A stretch of 42,148 nucleotides of DNA from assembly GCA_947311495.1 (NCBI GenBank), contig CAMZLG010000008.1, positions 1 to 42,148 of the forward strand, given 5' to 3'. Positions 23,469-31,277 of this stretch are shown piece by piece. A program made the position numbers and the translations under genes. Below the pieces are notes generated by a model. That model saw only the letters and a program-made list of their open reading frames with translations, was not told where the DNA came from and ran no database searches. How positions within the stretch are numbered: the first letter of the stretch is position 1; every line of letters begins with the position of its first letter. This DNA is from an uncultured Zetaproteobacteria bacterium. Lineage in GTDB: Bacteria; Pseudomonadota; Zetaproteobacteria; Mariprofundales; Mariprofundaceae.

Positions 23469-25937
23469 ATGTCAGGTTTTGATTTATCCAATTTTATAGC
23501 ATCGTTTTTTGATGAGGCACGCGAGCGCTTGAACTCAATCAACCAAGCCTTGGTAGAATTTGAGGCAGGCACGCTTGATGATGAGGGTTTGGTTGCGCTT
23601 CGCCGCGATGCGCATACCATTAAAGGCTCCGCACTTATGCTTGGTGTGAATGATGTGGGTGGGGTTGCCCATGTTTTTGAAGATCTCGTAGAATTATTGA
23701 TTGAATCCCCTGATTTGCGAAATGATAAAGCGACCCAGTTTATGTATGACCTGCATGATTTACTGGATAAACGGCTTGAAGACCCCGACAGTAAAGACCT
23801 GTTGGACGAAAAAGATGCAAGGCAAAAGTATGATGCTTTACTTTCTATTTTAAAGTCAACCGAAAAGAGCCCTGTTGCTAAGATTGATGGGGAAGGAGAA
23901 GATCCTGCACAGTCTTTAGCCGCAGAGGTTAATGCGCTTGATTTGACTTCAGAAATGCCAGTGATGATTGGTGCTGAAGAAGTTAGGGAGAGGAAAGAAA
24001 AGCAGAAGAATGAAGCATCTGCTGAATCAAAGACCGACCCAGATAAACATTTAAGCCAAGATGAGTTGGATAACCTTGTATCGCAGTCAAAAGATAACGC
24101 TGAGGAAGCCTCAACATTTAGACCATATATTGAAGCAAGTGAGGGGAAAGGTTCTGGGCAGCGTAAAAGTTCGGGGCGCTTCTTGCGTGTTGATGCGGAA
24201 CGCATGCAGACGCTATCCAATCAAGTGGTTGAAATTAGTACAGAACAAAGTCGGAACAAGAAAACGGAAAGTGGTTTGCAGGAAGCCCGTGTGGATTTAC
24301 GAACCTTACGTCGAGAATGGCGCAAAATTCGTTATCTACTGGAAGCGCAAGGTGATGAACAAGCAGCATCAACGATTGATTATATGATTGATGTTCAGTT
24401 GCGGCATATGCGTAGAATGGCAGAAGAATCACGTTATCAAACAGAACGTAATGCTTTTATTTTTAAAGAGCTTCGTGACCAAGTGCTTGGTCTTATGGTG
24501 CGACCATTGGATAGTATTTTTTCCACATTTCCGAGAGCTGTGCGTGATGTAGCGTCAAAAGTAGATAAGCAAGTGCAGTTGGTTGTTGATGGTAGCTCTG
24601 TTGAAATGGATCAAAATGTAATTGAAGCTCTGGTTGAGCCTTTGGTTCACTTGCTGAACAATGCTGTTGCCCATGGTATTGAAAGCCCTAGTGCGCGGTT
24701 AGCAAAAGGAAAGTCTGAGCGAGGCCAAGTTTCGATTATTGCTAAACAAAGTGGTAGTGAAGTTGTAATTGAAGTGATTGATGATGGTCAAGGCATTGAC
24801 ACTGAAACAATTAAACGTGTTGCTGTTGAGCGTGGTGTAACCACACAAGATGAAATTGATTTGATGAGTTCGGCTGAAATTATGGAGCTTATTTTCCGAC
24901 CTGGTTTTTCAACGCTGAAAGAGGTGGATACGCTTGCAGGGCGTGGCATAGGTATGAATGTGGTGCAAGATGCTGTGCGTCGTTTAACAGGTACAATTAA
25001 GGTGCAAACAGAAGTTGGAAAAGGTGCGCGGTTTATTATTTCAGTGCCGATTAGTGTGGCAGTGCAGGATGCTTTGATGTTTAAGATTGGCGGGCAAACC
25101 TATGGTATGCTGACGCACATGATTGACCAAGCGTTGCCTGTGAAAGAGCAAAATATTCAAGCGGGTGTTGGTGGCAAACAGTTTTTGACTTATGGCAAAG
25201 AACAAGTGCCGATTGTTGATTTGCGTCGTATGATGATGGTTGGTGATGAGCAGTTATCCAAAGAACCTTTTGTGATTATTGCCGAACATATTGAAGGTTT
25301 TGTTGGTATTATGGTGGATGAACTTCTTGGTGAAGGTGAAATCATGGTGCGCGACCTTGACCCCTATATTAAGCGTTATTTACCACAGGGTTTGATGGGT
25401 AATACCATTATTGAAGATGGTAGTGTGGTGATGTTGCTAGAGCCTTATGGTATTAAAGAAATGGGCAGAACTGCACCTGACCAAGACCTGGAAGTGAGCT
25501 TGGCTGAAGAAGATAAACTTCGTTTTAATGTTTTGCTTGTGGATGACTCATTGATTGCAAGGGAAGTGGAAAAGAATATCTTTGAAAATCTAGGTTTTGT
25601 TGTGGATACAGCGATTGATGGTATGGATGGTTTAGAAAAACTTCAATCTGGACACTATGATATGTTGGTGACTGATTTAGAAATGCCGCGTTTGGATGGT
25701 TTCGGTTTTGTGCGCCAAATTCGTAACCAAGCGGCCTATAAAGAACTACCTATCATTGTGATTTCCACGCGTGAAAGTGCTGAAGATAGAATGCGTGCAT
25801 TGGAAGTAGGCGCTGATTCATATATGGTGAAACAACATCTTGAAGCAGCAAGTATTATCTCCACGGTCAAAGCTTTGGTTGGCCCTGACATGGTGAAAGA
25901 ACGTGGGGTTGAACAAAAGTTAGACGCTTCCGAGTAA
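23469..25937 (+). CDS. cheA: Hybrid chemosensory histidine kinase CheA with C-terminal receiver
   Basis: An 822-residue hybrid kinase. Hpt domain: residues 1-130 with phospho-His 49 in AHTIKGSA. An acidic linker (130-235) contains the FliM-like stretch LSQDELDNLV at 195-204. Dimerisation/helical region: about 236-365. HATPase: N box HLLNNAVAHGIE at 394, DDGQGID at 438, FRPGFST at 477, GRGIGM at 491. CheW-like domain: about 530-665. Receiver: about 686-805 with DD 692-693, Asp 736 in VTDLEMP and Lys 788. It would autophosphorylate on His 49 under receptor control and pass phosphate to its own receiver or to the PilB-fused receiver. The layout recalls FrzE and ChpA-type kinases with one Hpt. 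No separate P2 domain is recognisable. Confidence 0.93.
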   Translation: MSGFDLSNFIASFFDEARERLNSINQALVEFEAGTLDDEGLVALRRDAHTIKGSALMLGVNDVGGVAHVFEDLVELLIESPDLRNDKATQFMYDLHDLLDKRLEDPDSKDLLDEKDARQKYDALLSILKSTEKSPVAKIDGEGEDPAQSLAAEVNALDLTSEMPVMIGAEEVRERKEKQKNEASAESKTDPDKHLSQDELDNLVSQSKDNAEEASTFRPYIEASEGKGSGQRKSSGRFLRVDAERMQTLSNQVVEISTEQSRNKKTESGLQEARVDLRTLRREWRKIRYLLEAQGDEQAASTIDYMIDVQLRHMRRMAEESRYQTERNAFIFKELRDQVLGLMVRPLDSIFSTFPRAVRDVASKVDKQVQLVVDGSSVEMDQNVIEALVEPLVHLLNNAVAHGIESPSARLAKGKSERGQVSIIAKQSGSEVVIEVIDDGQGIDTETIKRVAVERGVTTQDEIDLMSSAEIMELIFRPGFSTLKEVDTLAGRGIGMNVVQDAVRRLTGTIKVQTEVGKGARFIISVPISVAVQDALMFKIGGQTYGMLTHMIDQALPVKEQNIQAGVGGKQFLTYGKEQVPIVDLRRMMMVGDEQLSKEPFVIIAEHIEGFVGIMVDELLGEGEIMVRDLDPYIKRYLPQGLMGNTIIEDGSVVMLLEPYGIKEMGRTAPDQDLEVSLAEEDKLRFNVLLVDDSLIAREVEKNIFENLGFVVDTAIDGMDGLEKLQSGHYDMLVTDLEMPRLDGFGFVRQIRNQAAYKELPIIVISTRESAEDRMRALEVGADSYMVKQHLEAASIISTVKALVGPDMVKERGVEQKLDASE

Positions 25938-26767
25938 TGAGGATGTTTAACAAAGTTCCAGATTATCATATGCATACGCCACGTTGCAACCATGCGACGG
26001 GTACGATTATTGAATATGCACAAGCAGCTGTGGATGCAGGTTTAACGGAGATTGGTATGTCTGACCATTCACCTATGCCGAATGGCTTTGATAAAGCATG
26101 GCGTATGGATGAATCTGAATTGGATTCCTTTCTTGAAGAATTAGAAACCGCACAAACCCAGTTTCAAGGGCAATTACGTATTAAAGCTGCCTTAGAGGTG
26201 GATTATTATGTGGGCGCTGAAGATTATATCCAGTATCTAGCCAAGTATTACGATTGGGACTATTTGATGGGTTCGGTTCATTTTATTGGCGACTGGGGTT
26301 TTGATAATCCTGATGAAGTTGCATGTTTTGAGACTTGCGATATAGAGCAAGCTTATTGTGATTATTTTAAACTTGTTGAGTTATCTGCTGCAAGTGGTTT
26401 GTTTGATATTATCGGACATCCCGACCTCATTAAGAAATTTGGCTACCGCGCAGCCCAAGGTTCGCAAGCCGTGTTTGAAGCAGAAAATAAGATGCTTGAA
26501 GCGGTTAAAGCAGCAGATGTGGCTTTGGAAATTAGCTCTGCGGGGTTACGCAAACCTGTGGGCGAGATTTATCCGCATGAGAGCATTATTGAGCGAGCAA
26601 TAAAGCTAAATATTCCTTTTGCTTATGGCTCCGATGCGCATAGCCCGAATGAAGTCGGTCATGCGATGGCTGAATGTCTAAATTTATTGCATACGTATGG
26701 TGCTACTCAAATATCTACATTTGAAAAACGGCAGAGACGAATGTTACCGTTTCAGGCAAAGGCATGA
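25937..26767 (+). CDS. PHP-family phosphatase (histidinol-phosphatase HisJ/HisK-like)
   Basis: A 276-residue PHP-domain hydrolase with all expected metal-binding clusters: DYHMHTPRCNH at the N-terminus, MSDHSP, ALEVDYY, GSVHFIGDW, IGHPDL and GSDAHSP near the C-terminus. Such proteins are histidinol-phosphate phosphatases that dephosphorylate L-histidinol phosphate in histidine synthesis, though some PHP relatives act on other phosphoesters. The ATG overlaps the cheA stop by one base (TAATG), with a second ATG two codons later. No other his gene is in the window, so the histidine role comes from family resemblance only. Confidence 0.85.
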   Translation: MRMFNKVPDYHMHTPRCNHATGTIIEYAQAAVDAGLTEIGMSDHSPMPNGFDKAWRMDESELDSFLEELETAQTQFQGQLRIKAALEVDYYVGAEDYIQYLAKYYDWDYLMGSVHFIGDWGFDNPDEVACFETCDIEQAYCDYFKLVELSAASGLFDIIGHPDLIKKFGYRAAQGSQAVFEAENKMLEAVKAADVALEISSAGLRKPVGEIYPHESIIERAIKLNIPFAYGSDAHSPNEVGHAMAECLNLLHTYGATQISTFEKRQRRMLPFQAKA

Positions 26768-27525
26768 GCAAGCATAAACAATGGGTGCTGCTCACGGGTG
26801 CATCAGGTGGTTTTGGAATTGAGTTTGCTGTTCAGCTTGAGCAGTTGGGTTACAATCTTATTTTGCACGGAAGAGATAAAGCACGTTTGCAGTTGACGTA
26901 TGCTGCACTTCAACATCCTGATCATCATATGTGTATGCAAGCTGACTTATCATCGCGCAAAGAAGTGGAAGCGTTTATCGATGAACTAGTTGGATTGAAC
27001 ATGATTGGTTTGGTGAATAATGCAGGTTTTGGTGTGTGGGGTGGTTTTGCAGCCAAAGAAAGTGTGGCGCAAGCGGATGTGATTCGCGTTGACCTACTCG
27101 CTCCCGTGATGTTGGCGCACGCTTTGTTGCCTTGCTTAATTCGCAATCAGGGGTTTATGATTAATGTGTCATCACTGGCTGCTGAAACACCGCTACCTTA
27201 TTTGGCAACGTATGCCGCAGTGAAGGCGGGTTTAACTTTTTGGAGCGAAGCACTTCGCGCAGAGCATCAAGGTGAGGTTAGGGTGGTTACACTTGCGCCA
27301 GGCCCATCACCCACAGGCTTTAGAGACGTGTCGGGTGCACCTAAAGGTAAAGGTAATATGGTGAGTACACCTGCGAGTAAGGTAGTTTCAGCATCGCTGC
27401 AAACCCTCGCTGTTGGTGGTGGCTATTGCGTACCTGGTTGGCGGCATAAACTTTTGTGGTGCATTCAAAAAATAACACCACGCTTTATCTCGCTTGCATT
27501 GATGGCAAATTATCTTAAAAAATAA
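26764..27525 (+). CDS. Short-chain dehydrogenase/reductase
   Basis: A 253-residue classical SDR. The cofactor loop TGASGGFG is at residues 11-18, NNAG follows in the first half, and the catalytic Ser-Tyr-Lys appear in NVSSLAAE and YAAVKAG. A basic residue in HGRDK after beta-2 suggests NADP(H). The substrate is unknown; the C-terminal half resembles membrane-associated SDRs of the DltE/YqjQ type. The start overlaps the PHP gene by four bases (ATGA), and the next gene begins five bases on, so it is part of a tightly coupled run. Confidence 0.88.
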   Translation: MSKHKQWVLLTGASGGFGIEFAVQLEQLGYNLILHGRDKARLQLTYAALQHPDHHMCMQADLSSRKEVEAFIDELVGLNMIGLVNNAGFGVWGGFAAKESVAQADVIRVDLLAPVMLAHALLPCLIRNQGFMINVSSLAAETPLPYLATYAAVKAGLTFWSEALRAEHQGEVRVVTLAPGPSPTGFRDVSGAPKGKGNMVSTPASKVVSASLQTLAVGGGYCVPGWRHKLLWCIQKITPRFISLALMANYLKK

Positions 27526-27529
27526 ACAA

Positions 27530-28273
27530 TTGCTTCAAGCTATTCCCTTTGATTGGCAGCTTAGGCTGTCCAAACGCGCCAAACGCCCTCGCATTACCAT
27601 TTCAAGTAGGGGTAAGGTTGAGCTTGTTTGGCCGCATCGCTTGTCGCAGCGACATGTGCCACATATGTTACATGAGCATACGGCTTGGGTACTCAAACAG
27701 TTGGATGCATTGCCTAAACAAAAGCAGCAAAACATCAAACCGCCGCATGTCATTGCATTACTTGGCATCAAACAAACATATGATGTTCATTATAGTGATG
27801 TAAAGGGGCGTTTTCAGCTTGCTGAATATGATGCTTCTCTCACCCTGTCTGGCGATTTACGTGATCGCGAAGCATTGCGTCAAACCTTGATGAAATGGGT
27901 GAAAAATAAAGGACATGAACATTTAAAACCTTGGTTGGCAAATGTGGCACAAGAGATGGGTGTTGCTTATCAACAAGTATCAATCCGTTTGCAAAAAGGG
28001 CGGTGGGGAAGTTGCTCTGCCAAGAAAAATATCAGCTTGAATGCAGCGCTCTTATGTTTACCTGACTTTTTGGTGCGCCATGTGTTGATTCATGAATTAA
28101 CACACCTTAAGCATTTAAATCATTCTTCGCACTTTTGGCAAGATGTGGCATTATTTGACCCCGATTTTAAAAAGAATAGGTGGTTGCTCAAACAATATAC
28201 CAAAGATGTGCCACCGTGGTTGACGCAGCAGTTTGATGTTGGGTTTGATGGAGCTTTGGAAGAGGATATATGA
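27530..28273 (+). CDS. YgjP-like zinc metalloprotease (M48/SprT-type, DUF45)
   Basis: A 247-residue protein with the YgjP/DUF45 pattern: an N-terminal LSKRAKRPRITIS strand region, a central RWGSCSAKKNISLN segment, and the zinc motif HELTHLKHLNHSSHFW with HExxH and a downstream His. The start is a TTG at 27530. It is the only standard start available after the in-frame stop at 27500, and the ribosome binding site is weak, so coupling to the SDR stop five bases upstream may drive translation. Physiological substrate is unknown for the family. Confidence 0.86.
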   Translation: MLQAIPFDWQLRLSKRAKRPRITISSRGKVELVWPHRLSQRHVPHMLHEHTAWVLKQLDALPKQKQQNIKPPHVIALLGIKQTYDVHYSDVKGRFQLAEYDASLTLSGDLRDREALRQTLMKWVKNKGHEHLKPWLANVAQEMGVAYQQVSIRLQKGRWGSCSAKKNISLNAALLCLPDFLVRHVLIHELTHLKHLNHSSHFWQDVALFDPDFKKNRWLLKQYTKDVPPWLTQQFDVGFDGALEEDI

Positions 28274-28923
28274 AAAAAGAAGATGATTTTCGCAAATTTA
28301 ATTTGGCTGATGCGGTCATTGGGCATGTTGATAAGGCATTAAACAATATCTTTGTTGCCCAAGCCACGCAGCGGGATTATCCCGCTGCAGAAACAGGTGA
28401 TGATGCGCTTAATGCTCAGCAAAAGAAAAAAGCGGCGGGTTTGATGCGTGTGAACCATGCTGGTGAAATGGCAGCCCAAGCTTTGTATCATGGACAATCC
28501 TTGATTGCGCGCGATAAGACGCTTAAAGACAAACTCAAACATGCATCCGAAGAAGAGGCTGACCATTTGAATTGGTGTAGGCGGCGCTTGGAAGAATTGG
28601 GTGAGCAACCATCCAAGCTGGATCCCTTATGGTATATGGGTTCATTTGCCATTGGTTTGGCGGCGGGTGCGGTAGGAGATAGATGGAATTTAGGTTTTTT
28701 GGCTGAAACTGAATATCAAGTGGTGTCTCATTTGGAAGGGCATTTGCAAAACTTACCTGAAGAAGATGTACGAAGCAGAGCCATTATTGAACAAATGAAA
28801 ACGGATGAACTGGGTCATGCCCATTTGGCTGAAGATTTGGGTGCAGCCAAGCTTCCTGAAGTGGTGAAAAAAGGTATGCAATTGACTTCTAAAGTAATGA
28901 CAGGTGTGTCTGAAAAAATTTAA
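28270..28923 (+). CDS. coq7: Coq7-type demethoxyubiquinone hydroxylase
   Basis: A 217-residue di-iron monooxygenase of ubiquinone synthesis; it hydroxylates 2-polyprenyl-3-methyl-6-methoxy-1,4-benzoquinone in the penultimate pathway step. Iron ligands are visible as two ExxH-type repeats: RVNHAGEMAAQALYHGQ and EEEADHLNWC in the first half, then ETEYQVVSHLEGH and KTDELGHAHLA in the second. Length fits the bacterial family. This is the strongest sign in the window that the host makes ubiquinone. It overlaps the YgjP-like gene by four bases and the cmoM gene by one. Confidence 0.95.
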   Translation: MKKEDDFRKFNLADAVIGHVDKALNNIFVAQATQRDYPAAETGDDALNAQQKKKAAGLMRVNHAGEMAAQALYHGQSLIARDKTLKDKLKHASEEEADHLNWCRRRLEELGEQPSKLDPLWYMGSFAIGLAAGAVGDRWNLGFLAETEYQVVSHLEGHLQNLPEEDVRSRAIIEQMKTDELGHAHLAEDLGAAKLPEVVKKGMQLTSKVMTGVSEKI

Positions 28924-29690
28924 TGGCTCAAGATGTTAACTTTGATGATTTAACCGAACATTTTAAAAAGCGAATTTATGGTAGTCATAAGGGTGCGATT
29001 CGCCTTGCTGTGTTGGAGCGCGATTTAAAGGCTGAAATTCCAAACTATGCGCAGGGTGGTTTAAGCGTGTTGGACATTGGTTCTGGTTTTGCTCAAATGG
29101 GTTTGAAGCTTGCTGCCCTTGGGCATGATGTGTGTATTAATGATATATCGCAAAACATGCTGGCAGTTGCCAAACAGCATGCACAAGAGCAAGGCTTAGC
29201 TGAACAAATCACTTGGCAACATGGTGCGTTTCAAAGTTTGCCGCCTAAGCCGTATGGTGTGGTGCTGTGTCATGCCGTATTGGAGTGGCTGGACAAACCA
29301 GAGGAGCTTTTGGATGTGTTATCCAAGTTTACGCACCAAAACAGTGTGGTTTCATTGATGTTTTATAATCAAGATGCACTTGTGTTGCACAACCTGATTC
29401 GCGGCAACTTCAATAAAATCAAAAATAACGACTTTAAGGGCATGAAAGGCGGCTTAACCCCGCAAAACCCGATTCAACCAGCGTGGGTTGAAGCCAAGCT
29501 TAATGATTTGGGTTTTGAAGTGAGCTACAAAAGCGGTATTCGTGTATTTAGTGATTATGTGGGTATCAAACGTGGTGGTAATGCTAGCGATGATGAAGTG
29601 TTAGCGATGGAACTTCAGTATTCCAATCAGCAGCCTTATCAACAGATGGGGCGGTATATTCATTTTATCTGTCGTGTAAAACAAACTTAA
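28923..29690 (+). CDS. cmoM: tRNA 5-carboxymethoxyuridine methyltransferase CmoM-like
   Basis: A 255-residue class I SAM methyltransferase that closely follows E. coli CmoM (SmtA): VNFDDLTEHFKKRIYGSHKG at the start matches the family's NFDDxxxKFxxxIYGTxKG. VLDIGSGFAQMGLKLA is the SAM loop. LCHAVLEWLDKPEELL, VSLMFYNQDALVLHNLIRGNF and IRVFSDYV are further family signatures. CmoM methylates 5-carboxymethoxyuridine at the tRNA wobble position. cmoA and cmoB are not in this window. It ends a run of overlapping genes that starts at the PHP phosphatase. Confidence 0.9.
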   Translation: MAQDVNFDDLTEHFKKRIYGSHKGAIRLAVLERDLKAEIPNYAQGGLSVLDIGSGFAQMGLKLAALGHDVCINDISQNMLAVAKQHAQEQGLAEQITWQHGAFQSLPPKPYGVVLCHAVLEWLDKPEELLDVLSKFTHQNSVVSLMFYNQDALVLHNLIRGNFNKIKNNDFKGMKGGLTPQNPIQPAWVEAKLNDLGFEVSYKSGIRVFSDYVGIKRGGNASDDEVLAMELQYSNQQPYQQMGRYIHFICRVKQT

Positions 29691-29691
29691 T

Positions 29692-29712
29692 ATTATCTAT
29701 TGCTAATATAAT
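29692..29712 (+). promoter_or_regulatory. Candidate ArsR operator and -10 box upstream of arsR-type gene
   Basis: ATTATC-TATT-GCTAAT (29692-29707) is a 6+4+6 inverted repeat with one mismatch. It abuts a consensus -10, TATAAT (29707-29712), 23 bases before the regulator's ATG. A near-identical site precedes the operon at 31278. Repressor binding here would block RNA polymerase, giving autoregulation. Binding is inferred from position and repetition. Confidence 0.6.
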
Positions 29713-29734
29713 AATTCATGGCTATCCTTCGGGT

Positions 29735-30046
29735 ATGGAAATGATACCGCAAGAACAAATACAAACCGCAAGCGAAGGTCTTAAAGCGATTGCCCACGAA
29801 GTGCGTTTATCCGTGCTTTGTCATTTGATGAATGGTCCGATGTGTGTTCATGATTTGATTGAAAAAACAGGCTCATCACAATCCAACTTATCCCAGCATT
29901 TATCCAAGATGCGAATGATGGGGATATTAAATAATGAGAAGAAGGGGCAGCAAGTGTATTATAGCATTGCCAACCCAGATTTTGAAAAGCTGCTTGAAGC
30001 ATTGCAAGGCATTTATTGCTCTGATGTTTGCGTGAAGCCTAAGTAA
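29735..30046 (+). CDS. ArsR-family repressor, SqrR/BigR-like persulfide sensor
   Basis: A 103-residue winged-helix repressor. The recognition helix region SSQSNLSQHLSKMRMMGIL and the wing GQQVYYSI are typical ArsR. Cys 29 (in SVLCHL) and Cys 95 (in GIYC) are 66 residues apart, the same spacing as the reactive-sulfur-sensing pair of SqrR/BigR (Cys 41 and Cys 107 by my recollection of SqrR numbering). Cys 37 and Cys 99 are additional. The classical metal-binding ELCVCDL motif is absent. The downstream genes are DUF2892, rhodaneses and persulfide dioxygenase, so it probably senses per- or polysulfide and derepresses them. The alternative ATG at 29741 is possible. Confidence 0.88.
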   Translation: MEMIPQEQIQTASEGLKAIAHEVRLSVLCHLMNGPMCVHDLIEKTGSSQSNLSQHLSKMRMMGILNNEKKGQQVYYSIANPDFEKLLEALQGIYCSDVCVKPK

Positions 30047-30088
30047 TTACCAATTTATAAATAGATAAGATAAAAGAGAGGAAAGAAG

Positions 30089-30304
30089 ATGTCAGTAGAA
30101 CGTATTATTCATATTGTAGCAGGATTTTTCATTGTGTTATCCGTCGTGTTATCAGGCGCACCACTTGGTGAACCAACATGGTTGTGGTTCACACTTTTTG
30201 TGGGTGTGAATTTGTTTCAATCGGGTATCACGCAGTGGTGCTTGATGGGCATTATCTTGAAGAAGCTTGGGCTTAAATCTGAATCAGCTTGTAAAACCTG
30301 CTAA
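30089..30304 (+). CDS. DUF2892 (YgaP C-terminal-like) small membrane protein
   Basis: A 71-residue protein with two membrane helices (about 8-24 and 28-48), resembling the membrane part of E. coli YgaP. The family pattern is RIIHIVAGFFIVLS in helix 1 and FVGVNLFQSGITQWC in helix 2, including the conserved Cys after Trp. The tail ends SACKTC, a CxxC pair at the extreme C-terminus that could carry persulfide or metal (inference). AGAGAGG precedes the start. In YgaP this domain is fused to a rhodanese; here the rhodanese is a separate gene two bases downstream. Confidence 0.85.
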   Translation: MSVERIIHIVAGFFIVLSVVLSGAPLGEPTWLWFTLFVGVNLFQSGITQWCLMGIILKKLGLKSESACKTC

Positions 30305-30306
30305 TC

Positions 30307-30702
30307 ATGGCATGGGTTCAAGAAAATATCGTAACGGTTCTCATCCTGCTGATTGTGGCATGGATGGTGTGGACAAAGGTGGTAAGACCAAAAATGTTAG
30401 GCATTAAAAAGATGACAGCAGGGGCTTACCCCGACTTTAAAGAAGAGCATAGCTTGGTGGATGTGCGCTCAACAGGCGAATGGAATGGCGGTCATCCTGC
30501 CAATGCGATTCATATTCCCCTCAATGAGTTTGAGCAAAAAATGAATAAAATACCCAAAGATAAACCGCTGATTTTGATTTGTGCATCAGGTATGCGCTCA
30601 TCCATGGCGGCAACCATGGCTGCAAAAGCTGGTTATCAAGATGTGTATAATTTTGCAGGTGGTTTTGGCAGTTGGTGTGCTGCACAGCTACCGCGCAAGT
30701 AA
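30307..30702 (+). CDS. Membrane-anchored rhodanese-like sulfurtransferase
   Basis: A 131-residue protein. One N-terminal helix (about 8-23) is followed by a basic stretch (TKVVRPKMLGIKK), which by the positive-inside rule puts the catalytic domain in the cytoplasm. The rhodanese domain (about 40-131) has LVDVRSTGEWNGGHPANAIHIP and the active-site loop ICASGMRSS, with Cys carrying the persulfide. It transfers sulfane sulfur between donors and thiols. It follows the DUF2892 gene by two bases; together they may function as a two-protein version of YgaP. Confidence 0.9.
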   Translation: MAWVQENIVTVLILLIVAWMVWTKVVRPKMLGIKKMTAGAYPDFKEEHSLVDVRSTGEWNGGHPANAIHIPLNEFEQKMNKIPKDKPLILICASGMRSSMAATMAAKAGYQDVYNFAGGFGSWCAAQLPRK

Positions 30703-30713
30703 AAGGAGTGTTT

Positions 30714-31106
30714 ATGTTTAAATATGTCATGGTACTGATGGTTGGTCTTGGTTTGGTTGCGTGTGACAGTACGCCGCCTGAAGGTTCATCACTGGCAACA
30801 GTTGAGCAAGCGCATGAGGTTCTTCTCAAAGGGCAGAAAGCAGAACCATTTTTGTTTTTGGATGTGCGCACACCAGGTGAATACAAATCTGGGCATGTTC
30901 CAGGGGCTAAAAACATTCCCGTCCAAGCATTGGCGGAACATTTAGCTGAAGTACCTAAGGATAAAAAGGTGTTTGTATATTGTGAGTCAGGCGTTAGGTC
31001 TACGCGGGCAACACAAACACTTGTGGATGCAGGGTTTAAAAACATCATTAATATGAAGGCAAGTATGCGCGGTTGGCGTAATGCGGGTTTTGAAACTGAA
31101 CGATAA
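30714..31106 (+). CDS. Rhodanese-like lipoprotein
   Basis: A 130-residue protein from the ATG at 30714, preceded by AAAAGGAG; the track start at 30672 lacks support. The signal peptide MFKYVMVLMVGLGLVAC ends in a lipobox, and the residue after Cys is Asp, which in E. coli favours retention at the inner membrane. The rhodanese domain has FLDVRTPGEYKSGHVPGAKNIP and the loop YCESGVRST. The catalytic site should face the periplasm. It is similar throughout to the product at 31602, suggesting duplication. Confidence 0.9.
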   Translation: MFKYVMVLMVGLGLVACDSTPPEGSSLATVEQAHEVLLKGQKAEPFLFLDVRTPGEYKSGHVPGAKNIPVQALAEHLAEVPKDKKVFVYCESGVRSTRATQTLVDAGFKNIINMKASMRGWRNAGFETER

Positions 31107-31144
31107 AGTAAGAGTTATGACTTTATTATATTTGGATTGAACAT

Positions 31145-31172
31145 GAGCTGCTGCAAGGCAGCTCTTTTTTTC
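31145..31172 (+). terminator. Rho-independent terminator after the first rhodanese operon
   Basis: GAGCTGC (31145-31151) and GCAGCTC (31158-31164) form a 7-pair stem around a 6-base loop, followed directly by seven Ts. It closes the arsR-DUF2892-rhodanese-rhodanese operon. Confidence 0.88.
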
Positions 31173-31209
31173 TTAAAACCGTAAAACTAACGCGGTTATA
31201 AATTAGAAT

Positions 31210-31234
31210 ATTAGCTATTGCTAATTTATATAAT
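31210..31234 (+). promoter_or_regulatory. Second ArsR-type operator with -10 box
   Basis: ATTAGC-TATT-GCTAAT (31210-31225) is a perfect 6+4+6 inverted repeat with a TATAAT -10 at 31229-31234, 43 bases before the next ATG. It shares sequence and layout with the site upstream of the arsR gene (29692), so the same repressor probably controls both operons. Confidence 0.62.
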
Positions 31235-31277
31235 AGAGTTAAGCTTCGCACTCAGTCACTTAAATAAGGAGCTATAA

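Noticed and set aside
23393-24220. 275-codon minus-strand ORF opposite the MCP end and cheA start
   Set aside because: It is Ser-rich with no recognisable domain, lies opposite a strongly supported Hpt domain, and has no plausible ribosome binding site; it is a shadow of the coding strand.
30521-31048. 175-codon minus-strand ORF opposite two rhodanese genes
   Set aside because: It covers two well-supported genes and their junction, and its composition is that of an antisense frame.
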